Assembly (NCBI GenBank): GCA_964551215.1
Contig: CAZKBV010000013.1
Span: 1-29,607, forward strand
Source: JAFLUQ01 sp964551215
GTDB lineage: Bacteria > Bacillota > Clostridia > UMGS1883
Length of the DNA: 29,607 nucleotides
Reading direction: 5' to 3'
The notes beneath the pieces were generated by a model that was not told the origin of the DNA, searched no databases, and saw nothing but the letters and a program-made list of their open reading frames with translations. The position numbers were made by a program, and so were the translations under genes. Numbering within the stretch: the first letter of the stretch is position 1; every line of letters starts with the position of its first letter. This document shows positions 22,814-29,607 of the stretch, one piece after another.

Positions 22814-23130
22814 GCCCCAAGCCCTCTCATTTCCTCTATAACTCCGCCCACGTCGTTCATATAGCTGTTGAGAGCGCATATGGCTGTCATAACCTTGCGT
22901 ACGCTTTTCGCTCCGGCGAACATCTCCCCGGCGCTTCCTTCCCCGAAAAAGCCGTCCAGCATAGCCGCCCCGGCCATGTATATGTCCTCATATATCCCAG
23001 AAGCGCACTTTTTCATGTCGATTCTGGCAACGCGCCTGTAAAATTCTTCAAGCCCCTTTTCGTACCTTTTCACCACCTCAATGTCCATGTTGTCTACCTC
23101 TCTGGAAAAATTTTCAAAAATAAATTTCAT
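22810..23130 (-). CDS. DUF6673-like tail-assembly chaperone partner
   Basis: The 106-residue helical protein (MKFIFENFSREVDNMDIEVVKRYEKGLEEFYRR..., then a helix with AGAAMLDGFFGEGSAGEMFAG) resembles the small protein, DUF6673-like, that precedes Gp15 in Clostridia prophages. It would be the first member of the chaperone pair. In many siphoviruses the second is made by a frameshift; here the GTGA stop-start overlap suggests plain coupling and I see no classical slippery heptamer. GGGGAG stands 6-7 bases before the ATG. An A-rich 100-base spacer separates it from the gene upstream. Confidence 0.65.
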   Translation of the reverse strand: MKFIFENFSREVDNMDIEVVKRYEKGLEEFYRRVARIDMKKCASGIYEDIYMAGAAMLDGFFGEGSAGEMFAGAKSVRKVMTAICALNSYMNDVGGVIEEMRGLGA

Positions 23131-23177
23131 GCCGTTCTCCCCATCTTTTTTTATTCCGTTTTCTTTTTTAATATATT

Positions 23178-23198
23178 GTTTTTCGTTTTTCGTTTTTC
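23178..23198. repeat. Three 7-bp tandem repeats in the only sizeable gap of the phage-like operon
   Basis: GTTTTTC is repeated three times without change on the plus strand (23178-23198). It lies in a 100-base AT-rich spacer (23131-23230), the longest gap between genes of the operon, where the neck genes meet the tail chaperones. It may mark a recombination joint. No good promoter could be seen in it. Confidence 0.7.
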
Positions 23199-23230
23199 GC
23201 TCCGTATGCCGCGCCGTAAATGTTCCCGTT

Positions 23231-23566
23231 TCAGGATGACCTTCCCCCTGCCTTCTCGTTGGCTCCCCGCACTATTTCCTCCAGCCTGTCGGCCTTCATT
23301 CTTTCAAACCACCTTGCGCCTCTCAAACCTTCGCCGCCCTTGTTGGTGTAATACTGCTTCGCCGCATATTCCACTCCGTATACCACTCTCCCCTCTCCCG
23401 GAGGAGAAAAGGTGTATGGACTGTTTTTAAGGGCTCCCGTATCAAACGGAACATATGGCTCGCAGAATTGTATAACCGCCCCGTCCACGTACCTCTGAAC
23501 GGCTCCCCCTTCCTCAAGACCCCTTTCCGCCTTGATATCCGCCGCCGTCTTAAGCTCAAGCCTCAA
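23231..23566 (-). CDS. Phage neck protein, minor-capsid-2-like
   Basis: This 111-residue protein resembles the minor capsid 2 family (A118 gp10 position) and HK97-gp10-like neck proteins, with the tell-tale FCEPYVPFDTGALKNSPYTF followed by VVYGVEYAAKQYYTNKG. These sit where the tail joins the head. The start is TTG at 23566: no ATG or GTG is in frame upstream, and GGAGGTG stands 5-6 bases before it, inside the end of the preceding gene. It overlaps that gene by 4 bases. In A118-like phages it comes after the major capsid, but here it lies before it. Confidence 0.75.
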   Translation of the reverse strand: MRLELKTAADIKAERGLEEGGAVQRYVDGAVIQFCEPYVPFDTGALKNSPYTFSPPGEGRVVYGVEYAAKQYYTNKGGEGLRGARWFERMKADRLEEIVRGANEKAGGRSS

Positions 23567-23865
23567 ACCGCCACCTCCATGACAATGCGCCAGTGGGGGA
23601 GTCCGCCTCGGCGGTTGTCTCTTATGGCGGTGATCATGTAATCCCGTCCCTTGTCCGGTTCGTTGTCCCCGTACAAGCTGATGTAATCCCCCGGGCGGGC
23701 GTCTATGTCCTCGTCTGTCATTATCCTAACGCTGCCCTCCCAGCACCGCTTTACGCCGCCGTCCTCCGTGCGAAGCCTTTCCTTCATGTAAAACGTACCC
23801 TCGTAGTCGCTGAAGCTGTACTCCCCCTTTTCACGGCGGTAACGGAATATTCTTATTTTTCTCAT
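23563..23865 (-). CDS. Phage head-closure (stopper)-like protein
   Basis: This small basic protein of 100 residues has a beta-rich pattern (IRIFRYRREKGEYSFSDYEGTFYMKERL..., then RPGDYISLYGDNEPDKGRDYMITAIRDNRRG, ending HWRIVMEVAV). The C-terminal 'GDYI...DYMITAIRDNRRGGLPHWRI' stretch is typical of the small connector that lies before the minor-capsid-2 gene in A118-like phages (gp9 position), which closes the head after packaging. Its ATG overlaps the portal stop codon (ATGA). The family call is from position and general look, not a firm domain match. Confidence 0.65.
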   Translation of the reverse strand: MRKIRIFRYRREKGEYSFSDYEGTFYMKERLRTEDGGVKRCWEGSVRIMTDEDIDARPGDYISLYGDNEPDKGRDYMITAIRDNRRGGLPHWRIVMEVAV

Positions 23866-25175
23866 GCTCCCACCGCCTTTTTTGCGGATACCTCGCTTTC
23901 TCCTAGGTACCATGCCCGCATTTCCCAGGGCTGCATGATACCCATCTCCACCAGGCGGAGCTTTTCCTCGTACTCCGTATGCCGATCCGTCGCTATGCTG
24001 TCGTCGAACTCAAAGGAACATTCATATTTCCCCTCCGGAGCAAGGGAATACACGCTGACCCACACATCGGCGGCGTATAAGAAATCCTGTATCGCCTTTT
24101 TAAGCTGATTCTGGAGCTTGCATACGCAGCAGTAGCTTCTTTGCTTGGACGCCCTTATTTCCTCCGCCGTTTTTTCCACATAGCTCACCTCCGACACAGT
24201 GCCGTAGGCCAAGCCGCAGTTGAACTCTATCCTTCTCAGCACCTGATTTAACCCCGACTGCAACGCCTCGTTTCTGAACTGAGGGGACCACTCGCTGAAA
24301 AAGCCGCTGTCGTTTACGTCCACCGTACGGTAAAGCTCCCCGTCCGGCAGACGAGGCTTCCCCTTCTCGTCCCGTTCAAACGCCGTCACATCCACATACA
24401 GCCTGCGCTTCCCGCTTTCAAATTCCCACATAAGATTTTTGTAAAGCTCGTCCGCCTGAAGTATAAGCTCCTCGCTTTTTGCAAACACCGCTTCTCCCAA
24501 GGGAGACGAAGGGTCTGTTCCGTTTGCGGACGGAGTACGGAATATGCCGAACAATGGCTTTTTTACGTTGTCCAGAGCAACGCTTTCCGCCATCTCCCGC
24601 CATTGCTCCGTTTCGCTCAAACGGATGTTTCTTCCCAGACTGCCCTTTGTGCGGCTTTTGAAGGCGGCATTGTCGATTTTGTATACCCCGTTCTCCATGC
24701 GATGGTATTCCAAGCGCGTGTAATACATATCCTCTTTTTTGATTTCCTGAGAAAATACCGCCGCCGTTATCTGCCCGTCCCCGTCCCATGAAACAGGTGT
24801 AAAGCAATCCGCCGGAACAATGTCCGCCCTGATTTTTTCTCCGTCAAAGTACGGCTTAAACACCAAAAATCCGTCCGCCATACCAATTTCCAGCTCTCGG
24901 TTAAGACTGTCCGCCAGGCTTTGCAAGCATTCGTTCAGATATTCTCCCCGCTTGCCCCCTTCCGCCTTAAGCTTCATTTCCAAGGTCGTCAGCCTTGCAA
25001 GCTCCGCGCATACCGCCGCCGCTGTTCCCAAACCGTCGCGCTTCATGTAAAGCCGCCTTAGCCGTTTTGCCGCTTCCGTCAGCTCCGGAATTTCCGCCGT
25101 TTCTATCCCGAACACTCTCTTTATTTCGTCCCAACCCTGAATCCTGCCTATCATTCTCCATAACCATCCTTTCAT
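23862..25175 (-). CDS. Phage portal protein (A118/SPP1-like)
   Basis: The portal is the dodecameric ring at one capsid vertex through which DNA enters and leaves. At 437 residues this is of normal to slightly short length. Family features include the N-terminal clip and stem approach (MKGWLWRMIGRIQGWDEIKRV), the wing segment ELEIGMADGFLVFKPYFDGEKIRADIVPADCFTPVSWDGDGQI, and a long C-terminal helical part with VEKTAEEIRASKQRSYCCVCKLQNQLKKAIQDF (the stem helix). The ATG at 25175 has AGAGGG 7 bases upstream; a GTG at 25214 overlaps the terminase gene. It directly follows the terminase. The usual MuF-like minor head gene that comes next in A118-like phages is missing. Confidence 0.88.
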   Translation of the reverse strand: MKGWLWRMIGRIQGWDEIKRVFGIETAEIPELTEAAKRLRRLYMKRDGLGTAAAVCAELARLTTLEMKLKAEGGKRGEYLNECLQSLADSLNRELEIGMADGFLVFKPYFDGEKIRADIVPADCFTPVSWDGDGQITAAVFSQEIKKEDMYYTRLEYHRMENGVYKIDNAAFKSRTKGSLGRNIRLSETEQWREMAESVALDNVKKPLFGIFRTPSANGTDPSSPLGEAVFAKSEELILQADELYKNLMWEFESGKRRLYVDVTAFERDEKGKPRLPDGELYRTVDVNDSGFFSEWSPQFRNEALQSGLNQVLRRIEFNCGLAYGTVSEVSYVEKTAEEIRASKQRSYCCVCKLQNQLKKAIQDFLYAADVWVSVYSLAPEGKYECSFEFDDSIATDRHTEYEEKLRLVEMGIMQPWEMRAWYLGESEVSAKKAVGA

Positions 25176-25192
25176 GCTTTTCCCTCTTTCCG

Positions 25193-26770
25193 TCAGCTTC
25201 CCCTTTTTCTCCACACTTCTTCAACAGCGTAACGCACCGCGTCTATGCTGTGATTGTTTCTGTCGGGATATCCTGTCATAACGTCGCCGTTCTTGTCCCT
25301 TTCAAATTCGTACTCCAAAAATTCTTCGGCTGTGTAAGGGCAGCTTCCGCCGTCAATAATTATCTCCTTAAGCCCGCATAGCCATTTCATTGAATACTCC
25401 ACCGACCCCGGCCCCTTTACCGCGCCTCTGATAAAAAATCCTCTTGATTTAAGATCCTCTATGCTTTTAGGGCCTTCTCCGCCGCTGTCGGCGGTTATTT
25501 TGTCCCCGTAGCCGATTCCCTTTTCCTTCAGCAAAGTACATATGGCTTCGTTGCTCAGCTTGTTTCCGCTTATCTCGTCAAATATGAACAGCCGCCTTTC
25601 CGCGCTGATGTACGCGCATCTGCAAAAGCGGAACGGATCCGGATACCATCCCCAGTCGATGCCGTTGTAAACTCGGTCGAAGCCGTCCCTTTCCTCCTTG
25701 CTTATTTCCCTGACGGATACGTTCTCAAAAACCGCGCCGCCGCTGCCGACGCACTTTCCCATATACTCATGCTCGTAAGCCTTGGGGTTTGTTTCCTTTA
25801 AATATTCCGCCTCGTCAATAAACCGCTTTCCAAGCCATTCCTCCGGCACCGTCAAATATGTGCTGTGATGCACAAGTCTGCCCTCCTTCGGAATCTTTAT
25901 AAACCTGTTTACCCAGTTGTTAACCGCTTTCGGCGGATTAAATGTCTTTATGACTATTCCCTCTCCGCCTCTAAGCACGCTCTGCTCCAGATTTCTCACG
26001 GCTCCCTCCGAGCCGAACTGGTCAAGCTCCTCAAACCATAGCGTACCGATGTACCCGAAGCTTGGCGAAATTGATTTAAGCTTTCCCGGGTCGTCCGCCC
26101 CGCGGAAATATATTTTCTGTCCGGTGCTTTTCCTCACTATTTCCGGCGGACTGAGCCTGAACTCAAACTCATCTGCCGCCCCCAAGGCCTCCGCCGCCCA
26201 TCTGAGCCTTGCGTAAACGCTGTCTCTAAGCGTAGCTCCCACCTGTCTCATGGCCAAGGCGTGTTCTTCCTTCCTTTGCAGCATTCGTTCTATAATAACA
26301 AGTGCTGCAAAGGAAGACTTTGTACTGCCCCTTCCGCCCTTTAAAACATATTCCCTGTGGCGGCTGTCCTTAATATCCCTGTATAAATCCACAAACCCCG
26401 ACGAAATCATCTCCGCCGGTATTCTCACCTCTCCCCGGCGTTCTTCCCTCTCCTCCTCTCTGCCGCTGAGATTGAATATGGCGCTTCTCACATAGTCCTT
26501 TTCAAAGAGCTTTTCCTCGTTGTAATTCTCTATTCTCAGCCTTGCCTTGTCTATGTATTCCCTTTCCCGTTTGCTCCCCTCGTATTCCAAAAACTCCTTG
26601 CGGCTGTTGAAGCCCAGAGCCAAAGCCAGCCCCGTAAGGGTGGGCGGGCGAAGATTTTTTCTTATGACCTCCCCGTTTTTATCCTTCATCTCCTTCCCCT
26701 CGGAATCGAGAACGCTCTCCCCCATGCACTCCTTAAAATAATTCTCTACCGACTGCTTTGATACCCTCAA
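25193..26770 (-). CDS. Fused small-large phage terminase
   Basis: This DNA-packaging motor is one chain of 525 residues. Residues 1 to about 100 form a small-terminase-like domain of the GP3-package type (LTGLALALGFNSRKEFLEY..., KARLRIENYNEEKLFEK...SAIFNLS), which normally is a separate protein that picks the packaging site. Then comes the large subunit: a Walker A variant GGRGSTKS (145-152), Walker B GTLWFEEL (242-249), and a C-terminal RNase H-like nuclease with probable metal-binding Asp372 (GIDWGW), Asp428 (ITADSGG) and Asp510 (NHSIDAVRY). The start is TTG, supported by GGAGG 8 bases before it; no stop or second start separates the halves. The last residues adjoin the portal gene. Confidence 0.88.
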   Translation of the reverse strand: MRVSKQSVENYFKECMGESVLDSEGKEMKDKNGEVIRKNLRPPTLTGLALALGFNSRKEFLEYEGSKREREYIDKARLRIENYNEEKLFEKDYVRSAIFNLSGREEEREERRGEVRIPAEMISSGFVDLYRDIKDSRHREYVLKGGRGSTKSSFAALVIIERMLQRKEEHALAMRQVGATLRDSVYARLRWAAEALGAADEFEFRLSPPEIVRKSTGQKIYFRGADDPGKLKSISPSFGYIGTLWFEELDQFGSEGAVRNLEQSVLRGGEGIVIKTFNPPKAVNNWVNRFIKIPKEGRLVHHSTYLTVPEEWLGKRFIDEAEYLKETNPKAYEHEYMGKCVGSGGAVFENVSVREISKEERDGFDRVYNGIDWGWYPDPFRFCRCAYISAERRLFIFDEISGNKLSNEAICTLLKEKGIGYGDKITADSGGEGPKSIEDLKSRGFFIRGAVKGPGSVEYSMKWLCGLKEIIIDGGSCPYTAEEFLEYEFERDKNGDVMTGYPDRNNHSIDAVRYAVEEVWRKRGS

Positions 26771-27041
26771 ATTTAATTCCTCCGCTGTGTACTCTGCTCA
26801 TAAACTGCCCGTAGCTCAGTCCCTCCATTTTGGCTCGCCGCTGTATCTCCCCCAAGGAAAAGGCTGAAATGGGCGGTTCCTTCGCGTACTCGTAAGGAGC
26901 CGCCTTTCCTCTCCTTGCCAGATACCGCCGCTTAAGGGCGCATCTGTCGCTGCATATTTTGTGTCTGGGGCTGTTTTCGGGGATTCTTCTTCCGCATACT
27001 ATGCAAAATTTTACTCCCGCTCCCCTCTTTCTTTCGGTCAC
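26733..27041 (-). CDS. Small zinc-ribbon protein, first gene of the phage-like operon
   Basis: This 102-residue basic protein has four cysteines in a C-x2-C-x13-C-x3-C pattern (residues 13, 16, 30 and 34: FCIVCGRR... HKICSDRC), a likely zinc ribbon, followed by a basic helix (ALKRRYLARRGK) and a C-terminal helix-turn part (FSLGEIQRRAKMEGLSYGQFMSRV). I know no named family; a DNA-binding or packaging-initiation helper is a guess from its place before the terminase. The GTG at 27041 is preferred because AAAAGGAGG lies 8 bases upstream; an ATG at 27092 lacks such a site. Its end overlaps the terminase start. Confidence 0.65.
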   Translation of the reverse strand: MTERKRGAGVKFCIVCGRRIPENSPRHKICSDRCALKRRYLARRGKAAPYEYAKEPPISAFSLGEIQRRAKMEGLSYGQFMSRVHSGGIKFEGIKAVGRELF

Positions 27042-27097
27042 TGTTTTTTCCTCCTTTTGTATTTTACGCCGCGTTGTCCTGCACATGACCATTGATA

Positions 27098-27113
27098 TTA
27101 AGGCTTGCCTTAA
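27098..27113. promoter_or_regulatory. Palindrome in the leader of the phage-like operon
   Basis: TTAAGGCTTGCCTTAA has 7-base perfect arms around a 2-base centre. It is in the leader between the SOS box and the first gene. It could bind a second regulator or fold as a small RNA hairpin. Confidence 0.45.
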
Positions 27114-27117
27114 AATG

Positions 27118-27131
27118 CGAACATCTGTTCG
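27118..27131. promoter_or_regulatory. LexA-type SOS box
   Basis: CGAACATCTGTTCG has perfect CGAAC...GTTCG half-sites around four bases and differs from the Gram-positive consensus CGAACRNRYGTTYG only at one central base. With its flanking G and C the dyad spans 27117-27132. It lies just after the predicted start of transcription of the phage-like operon, where LexA would block initiation or elongation until DNA damage. Confidence 0.78.
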
Positions 27132-27143
27132 CGTTGTGATTAT

Positions 27144-27172
27144 ATATTAGCACCCGAAAATTTCCATGTCAA
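27144..27172 (-). promoter_or_regulatory. Strong sigma-A promoter of the phage-like operon
   Basis: TTGACA (27172-27167) is followed after 17 bases by TAATAT (27149-27144), preceded by TGC as an extended -10. An A/T-rich tract lies upstream (27173-27210), like an UP element. A start near 27137 puts the SOS box at about +6 to +19. Confidence 0.85.
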
Positions 27173-27435
27173 TACTTTTTTAATATTTTTTCAAAATATT
27201 TCAAATTGCCTATAAACCTCATGAAAAAGGGAATAATTTAAAATGAATAAAATCCGTAAGCGCTCCCGAAAACCGCAGAGCGCGCCGTATTTATCCCTTG
27301 TCACAAATCCAACCCCCTCCTAAAAAAATATGTATTTTTCTCAAACCTTTGGGCAAAATGACCCCATAACCCTTTTACATCAAAAGCACGCCCCGAGGGA
27401 AACTGTTCCCCCGGGGCGGCGGAACGGAGTGTTTT
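27173..27435. other. Intergenic stretch between the phage-like operon and the PTS gene
   Basis: Between the divergent units lie an A/T-rich tract, a GCGCTC/GAGCGC hairpin near 27264-27287 and, on the minus strand, a 37-codon open frame (27304-27191) opening with GTG behind AGGAGGGGG. That small frame has no recognisable product. I find no sure promoter for the plus-strand PTS gene and no cre-like operator. Confidence 0.5.
27390..27417 (+). promoter_or_regulatory. Hairpin in the leader of the PTS gene
   Basis: GCCCCG (27390-27395) pairs with CGGGGC (27412-27417) and GGGAA with TTCCC, with one A-C mismatch and a 4-base loop. It lies 9 bases before the ribosome site. There is no T run, so it is not a plain terminator; it might take part in antitermination of the type known for glucose PTS genes or simply affect RNA stability. 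Confidence 0.4.
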
Positions 27436-29496
27436 ATGAAAGATAAAGTTTTCGGCGTACTGCAAAGGGTAGGGCGTTCCTTCATGCTCCCCATTGCAAT
27501 TTTGCCCATTGCCGGCCTTCTCTTGGGAATCGGCAGCTCTTTTACAAATGAAACCATGCTGGAGGCCTACGGCCTGACGGGAGTAATCCATCCCGGCAAT
27601 TTTCTTTACTCTTTGCTAAACGTAATGAGCAAAGCCGGCAGCGTAGTTTTTGACAATCTGGCGTTGCTGTTCGCCATGGGCGTAGCAATAGGAATGGCAA
27701 AAAAAGAAAAGGAAGTAGCCGCCCTTTCCGGAGCGGTAGCCTTCCTTGTAATGCACGCCACAATAAGCGCCCTTATTGAAGGACACGGCGGAGTAAGCAG
27801 TATGCTTGAAAATTCCACCGCCCAAACTCTCGGCATCACCACCCTTCAGATGGGCGTTTTCGGCGGTATTATAGTTGGTCTCGGCGTGGCGGCTCTTCAC
27901 AACCGCTTCTATAAGATTCGGCTTCCTCAGGTGCTGGCCTTCTTCGGCGGCACGCGCTTTGTCCCGATTATTTCGGCCCTCGTCTATGTGCTTGTAGGTA
28001 TAGTCCTGTTCTACGTATGGCCCATCATCCAGACGGGAATTTCCATGCTGGGCAATTTGGTGCTGGCGTCGGGCTACGCCGGAACATGGATATACGGCAT
28101 TATCGAACGCGCTCTTATCCCCTTCGGCCTTCACCACGTATTCTATATGCCCTTCTGGCAGACAGCCGTAGGCGGCACCGCGATCATAGACGGCGTCACC
28201 GTACAGGGCGCCCAGAATATTTTCTTTGCGGAGCTTGCAAGCAAGGGAACAAAGGTGTTCAGCGTGGAAGCCACCCGCTTCATGGCCGGCAAATTCCCCT
28301 TTATGATATTCGGCCTTCCCGGAGCGGCGCTGGCAATGTACCGCTGCGCCCGTCCCGAAAAGCGTAAGGTCGCCGGCGGACTTCTGCTTTCCGCCGCCCT
28401 TACCGCAATGCTTACAGGTATAACCGAACCTTTGGAATTCACCTTTATTTTCGTGGCTCCCCTTATGTACGGCGTACACTGCGTTCTTGCCGGACTTTCC
28501 TTCATGCTCATGCACATATTTAAAGTTGGCGTAGGCATGACCTTCTCTGGCGGTCTTATCGACCTTACCCTGTTCGGTATTCTTCAGGGCAACGCAAAAA
28601 CGAACTGGATATTCATTCCCTTGGTAGGTATAGTCTACTTCTTCATCTACTATTTCGTTTTCAGCTTCATGATAAAGAAATTCGGCTATATCACCCCCGG
28701 CCGTGAAAAGGACGATGAGGAAACAAAGCTCTACACCCGCGCGGACGTAAACGCCCGTAAGGAACGATCCTCCGAGGCAGTCGGCGGGAACTCCGCGAGC
28801 GCCCTTATTGTCAAGGGTCTTGGCGGCAGGAAAAATATCTCCGATGTGGACTGCTGCGCGACAAGGCTCAGAATAACCGTAAAGGACGGCGGCAAGGTCA
28901 GCGAATCGCTTCTTAAGCAAAGCGGAGCCGCCGGCGTTATTAAAAAGGGCAACGGCGTTCAGATAATATACGGTCCGAGAGTTACGGTTATCCGCTCCGA
29001 ACTTGAAGATTATCTCTCCGCCCATATTCCCGAGGAGCCCCAAGAGATAATTCTTGGAGCGCACCTCAGCGGAAAGGCCATATCTCTGTCCCAAGTCGGC
29101 GACGAGGTGTTCAGCCGTGGAATCCTCGGCCGTGGTGCGGCCATTATCCCTTCCGAAGGTTTTGTATACGCCCCCTGCTCCGGCGTAATATGCAATACTG
29201 TCGAAAGCCGCCACGCCATAGGAATCAACACGGACTCCGGCCTCGAGCTGCTTATCCACGTAGGCCTCGATACCGTTTCCATGGGCGGCAAGGGCTTCGA
29301 GTATAAGGTACACGAGGGCGACAGAGTTAAAAAGGGCGCCCTGCTCATCAAATTCGACTTGGGAGCAATTAAGGCCGCCGGACTGGACAGCGTAACTCCC
29401 CTTGTAATAACCAACATTGACAGTATCCAAAGCGCCGAGCCTGTAACCGAAGGTGAAATCAAGCAAGGCGAAAACTTCCTTAAAATCAGTATCTGA
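27436..29496 (+). CDS. ptsG: PTS glucose/maltose-type EIICBA permease
   Basis: This membrane permease takes up a hexose or maltose and phosphorylates it with phosphate from HPr. At 686 residues it has all three domains in one chain. EIIC (about 1-425) shows LQRVGRSFMLPIAILPIAGLLLG and GITEPLEFTFIFVAPL. EIIB (about 453-530) shows DVDCCATRLR with phospho-Cys474. EIIA (about 540-686) shows the two active-site region histidines, His593 (SRHAIG) and the phosphorylated His608 (LLIHVGLDTV). The EIIC part reads closest to MalX-like glucose/maltose permeases (SGGLIDLTLFGILQGNAKT), so the sugar is not certain and the symbol is tentative. ACGGAG precedes the ATG. No other PTS gene adjoins. Confidence 0.9.
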   Translation: MKDKVFGVLQRVGRSFMLPIAILPIAGLLLGIGSSFTNETMLEAYGLTGVIHPGNFLYSLLNVMSKAGSVVFDNLALLFAMGVAIGMAKKEKEVAALSGAVAFLVMHATISALIEGHGGVSSMLENSTAQTLGITTLQMGVFGGIIVGLGVAALHNRFYKIRLPQVLAFFGGTRFVPIISALVYVLVGIVLFYVWPIIQTGISMLGNLVLASGYAGTWIYGIIERALIPFGLHHVFYMPFWQTAVGGTAIIDGVTVQGAQNIFFAELASKGTKVFSVEATRFMAGKFPFMIFGLPGAALAMYRCARPEKRKVAGGLLLSAALTAMLTGITEPLEFTFIFVAPLMYGVHCVLAGLSFMLMHIFKVGVGMTFSGGLIDLTLFGILQGNAKTNWIFIPLVGIVYFFIYYFVFSFMIKKFGYITPGREKDDEETKLYTRADVNARKERSSEAVGGNSASALIVKGLGGRKNISDVDCCATRLRITVKDGGKVSESLLKQSGAAGVIKKGNGVQIIYGPRVTVIRSELEDYLSAHIPEEPQEIILGAHLSGKAISLSQVGDEVFSRGILGRGAAIIPSEGFVYAPCSGVICNTVESRHAIGINTDSGLELLIHVGLDTVSMGGKGFEYKVHEGDRVKKGALLIKFDLGAIKAAGLDSVTPLVITNIDSIQSAEPVTEGEIKQGENFLKISI

Positions 29497-29607
29497 AATA
29501 GCGATTAATTGCCGAGGAACCGATTGCGCCAAAGAAGGCCGCGAAAAGCATTGCGTATTCGCTTCTTTTTGCCCCCTTCTCGTAAACCCCCAACAAAAAA
29601 GACCATA

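Noticed and set aside
22810..22879. Programmed frameshift joining the DUF6673-like and Gp15 genes
   Set aside because: No classical slippery heptamer is visible, and a GTGA overlap with a ribosome site explains Gp15 translation and gives its normal N-terminus.
15239..27300. Attachment-site direct repeats flanking the virion operon
   Set aside because: By eye I found no shared direct repeat between the two edges; a full pairwise comparison was not possible.
27191..27304. Minus-strand 37-codon frame with a strong AGGAGG site and GTG start
   Set aside because: No family resemblance, no clear promoter, and AT-biased content; kept only as a note on the intergenic stretch.
27616..29532. Long minus-strand open frame of 638 codons opposite the PTS gene
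   Set aside because: It is the antisense shadow of a fully recognised EIICBA permease, with no ribosome site or family match.
29534..29570. Possible terminator after the PTS gene
   Set aside because: The GCGAA/TTCGC stem is short and bulged although a T run follows; not strong enough to call.

Overview
The window looks like a chromosomal piece from a low-to-mid GC Bacillota genome, most likely class Clostridia. The grounds are strong AGGAGG-type ribosome sites with frequent GTG and TTG starts, a ClpE-type ATPase with an N-terminal zinc finger, a glucose-type EIICBA permease, a MetA with the acetyl-CoA-type residue Glu111, and LexA- and PhoP-type operators of Gram-positive style. A run of exactly 100 N inside a tandem repeat says this is a draft assembly or a metagenome bin. 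No tRNA, rRNA or CRISPR array is visible.

Region 1 (1-3950, minus strand) holds housekeeping and accessory genes: a secreted protein with copper-amine-oxidase-N-like modules, a gluconate 5-dehydrogenase-like SDR, and a three-gene unit metA - YkgJ-type cysteine-cluster protein - DUF2752 protein, driven by a clear sigma-A promoter.

Region 2 (4100-6910, plus strand) is a compact operon: a VTC-type polyphosphate polymerase domain protein, a DUF4956 membrane protein and a secreted acidic protein made of 52-residue repeats. Its upstream DNA carries three TTAACA-like direct repeats at exact 11-bp spacing followed by a -10 box, the layout of a PhoP-activated promoter. This ties the operon to phosphate starvation.

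Region 3 (6920-13720, minus strand) holds a CNNM/CorC-type membrane protein with a structured leader, then what reads as one transcription unit: clpE-like ATPase - ECF sigma factor - zinc-finger anti-sigma factor - 8-oxoguanine DNA glycosylase, closed by a 20-bp-stem terminator. This is a stress and repair unit. A divergent DUF1275 membrane protein follows, then a RelE/RelB-type toxin-antitoxin pair with an autoregulatory palindrome over its -10 box.

Region 4 (15338-27172, minus strand) is the most interesting part. It is a single 16-gene operon encoding a terminase, a complete head and a siphovirus-type tail, with no integrase, repressor, replication or lysis gene in the window. It has one strong promoter with a LexA-type SOS box just downstream of it. 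The small and large terminase subunits are fused, and the tail-assembly chaperones and neck genes lie upstream of the scaffold and major capsid genes, an unusual order. It may be a DNA-damage-controlled domesticated particle (gene-transfer-agent-like) or a trimmed prophage whose genes remain open.

Region 5 (27436-29607, plus strand) is a full EIICBA sugar permease of the glucose/maltose type.
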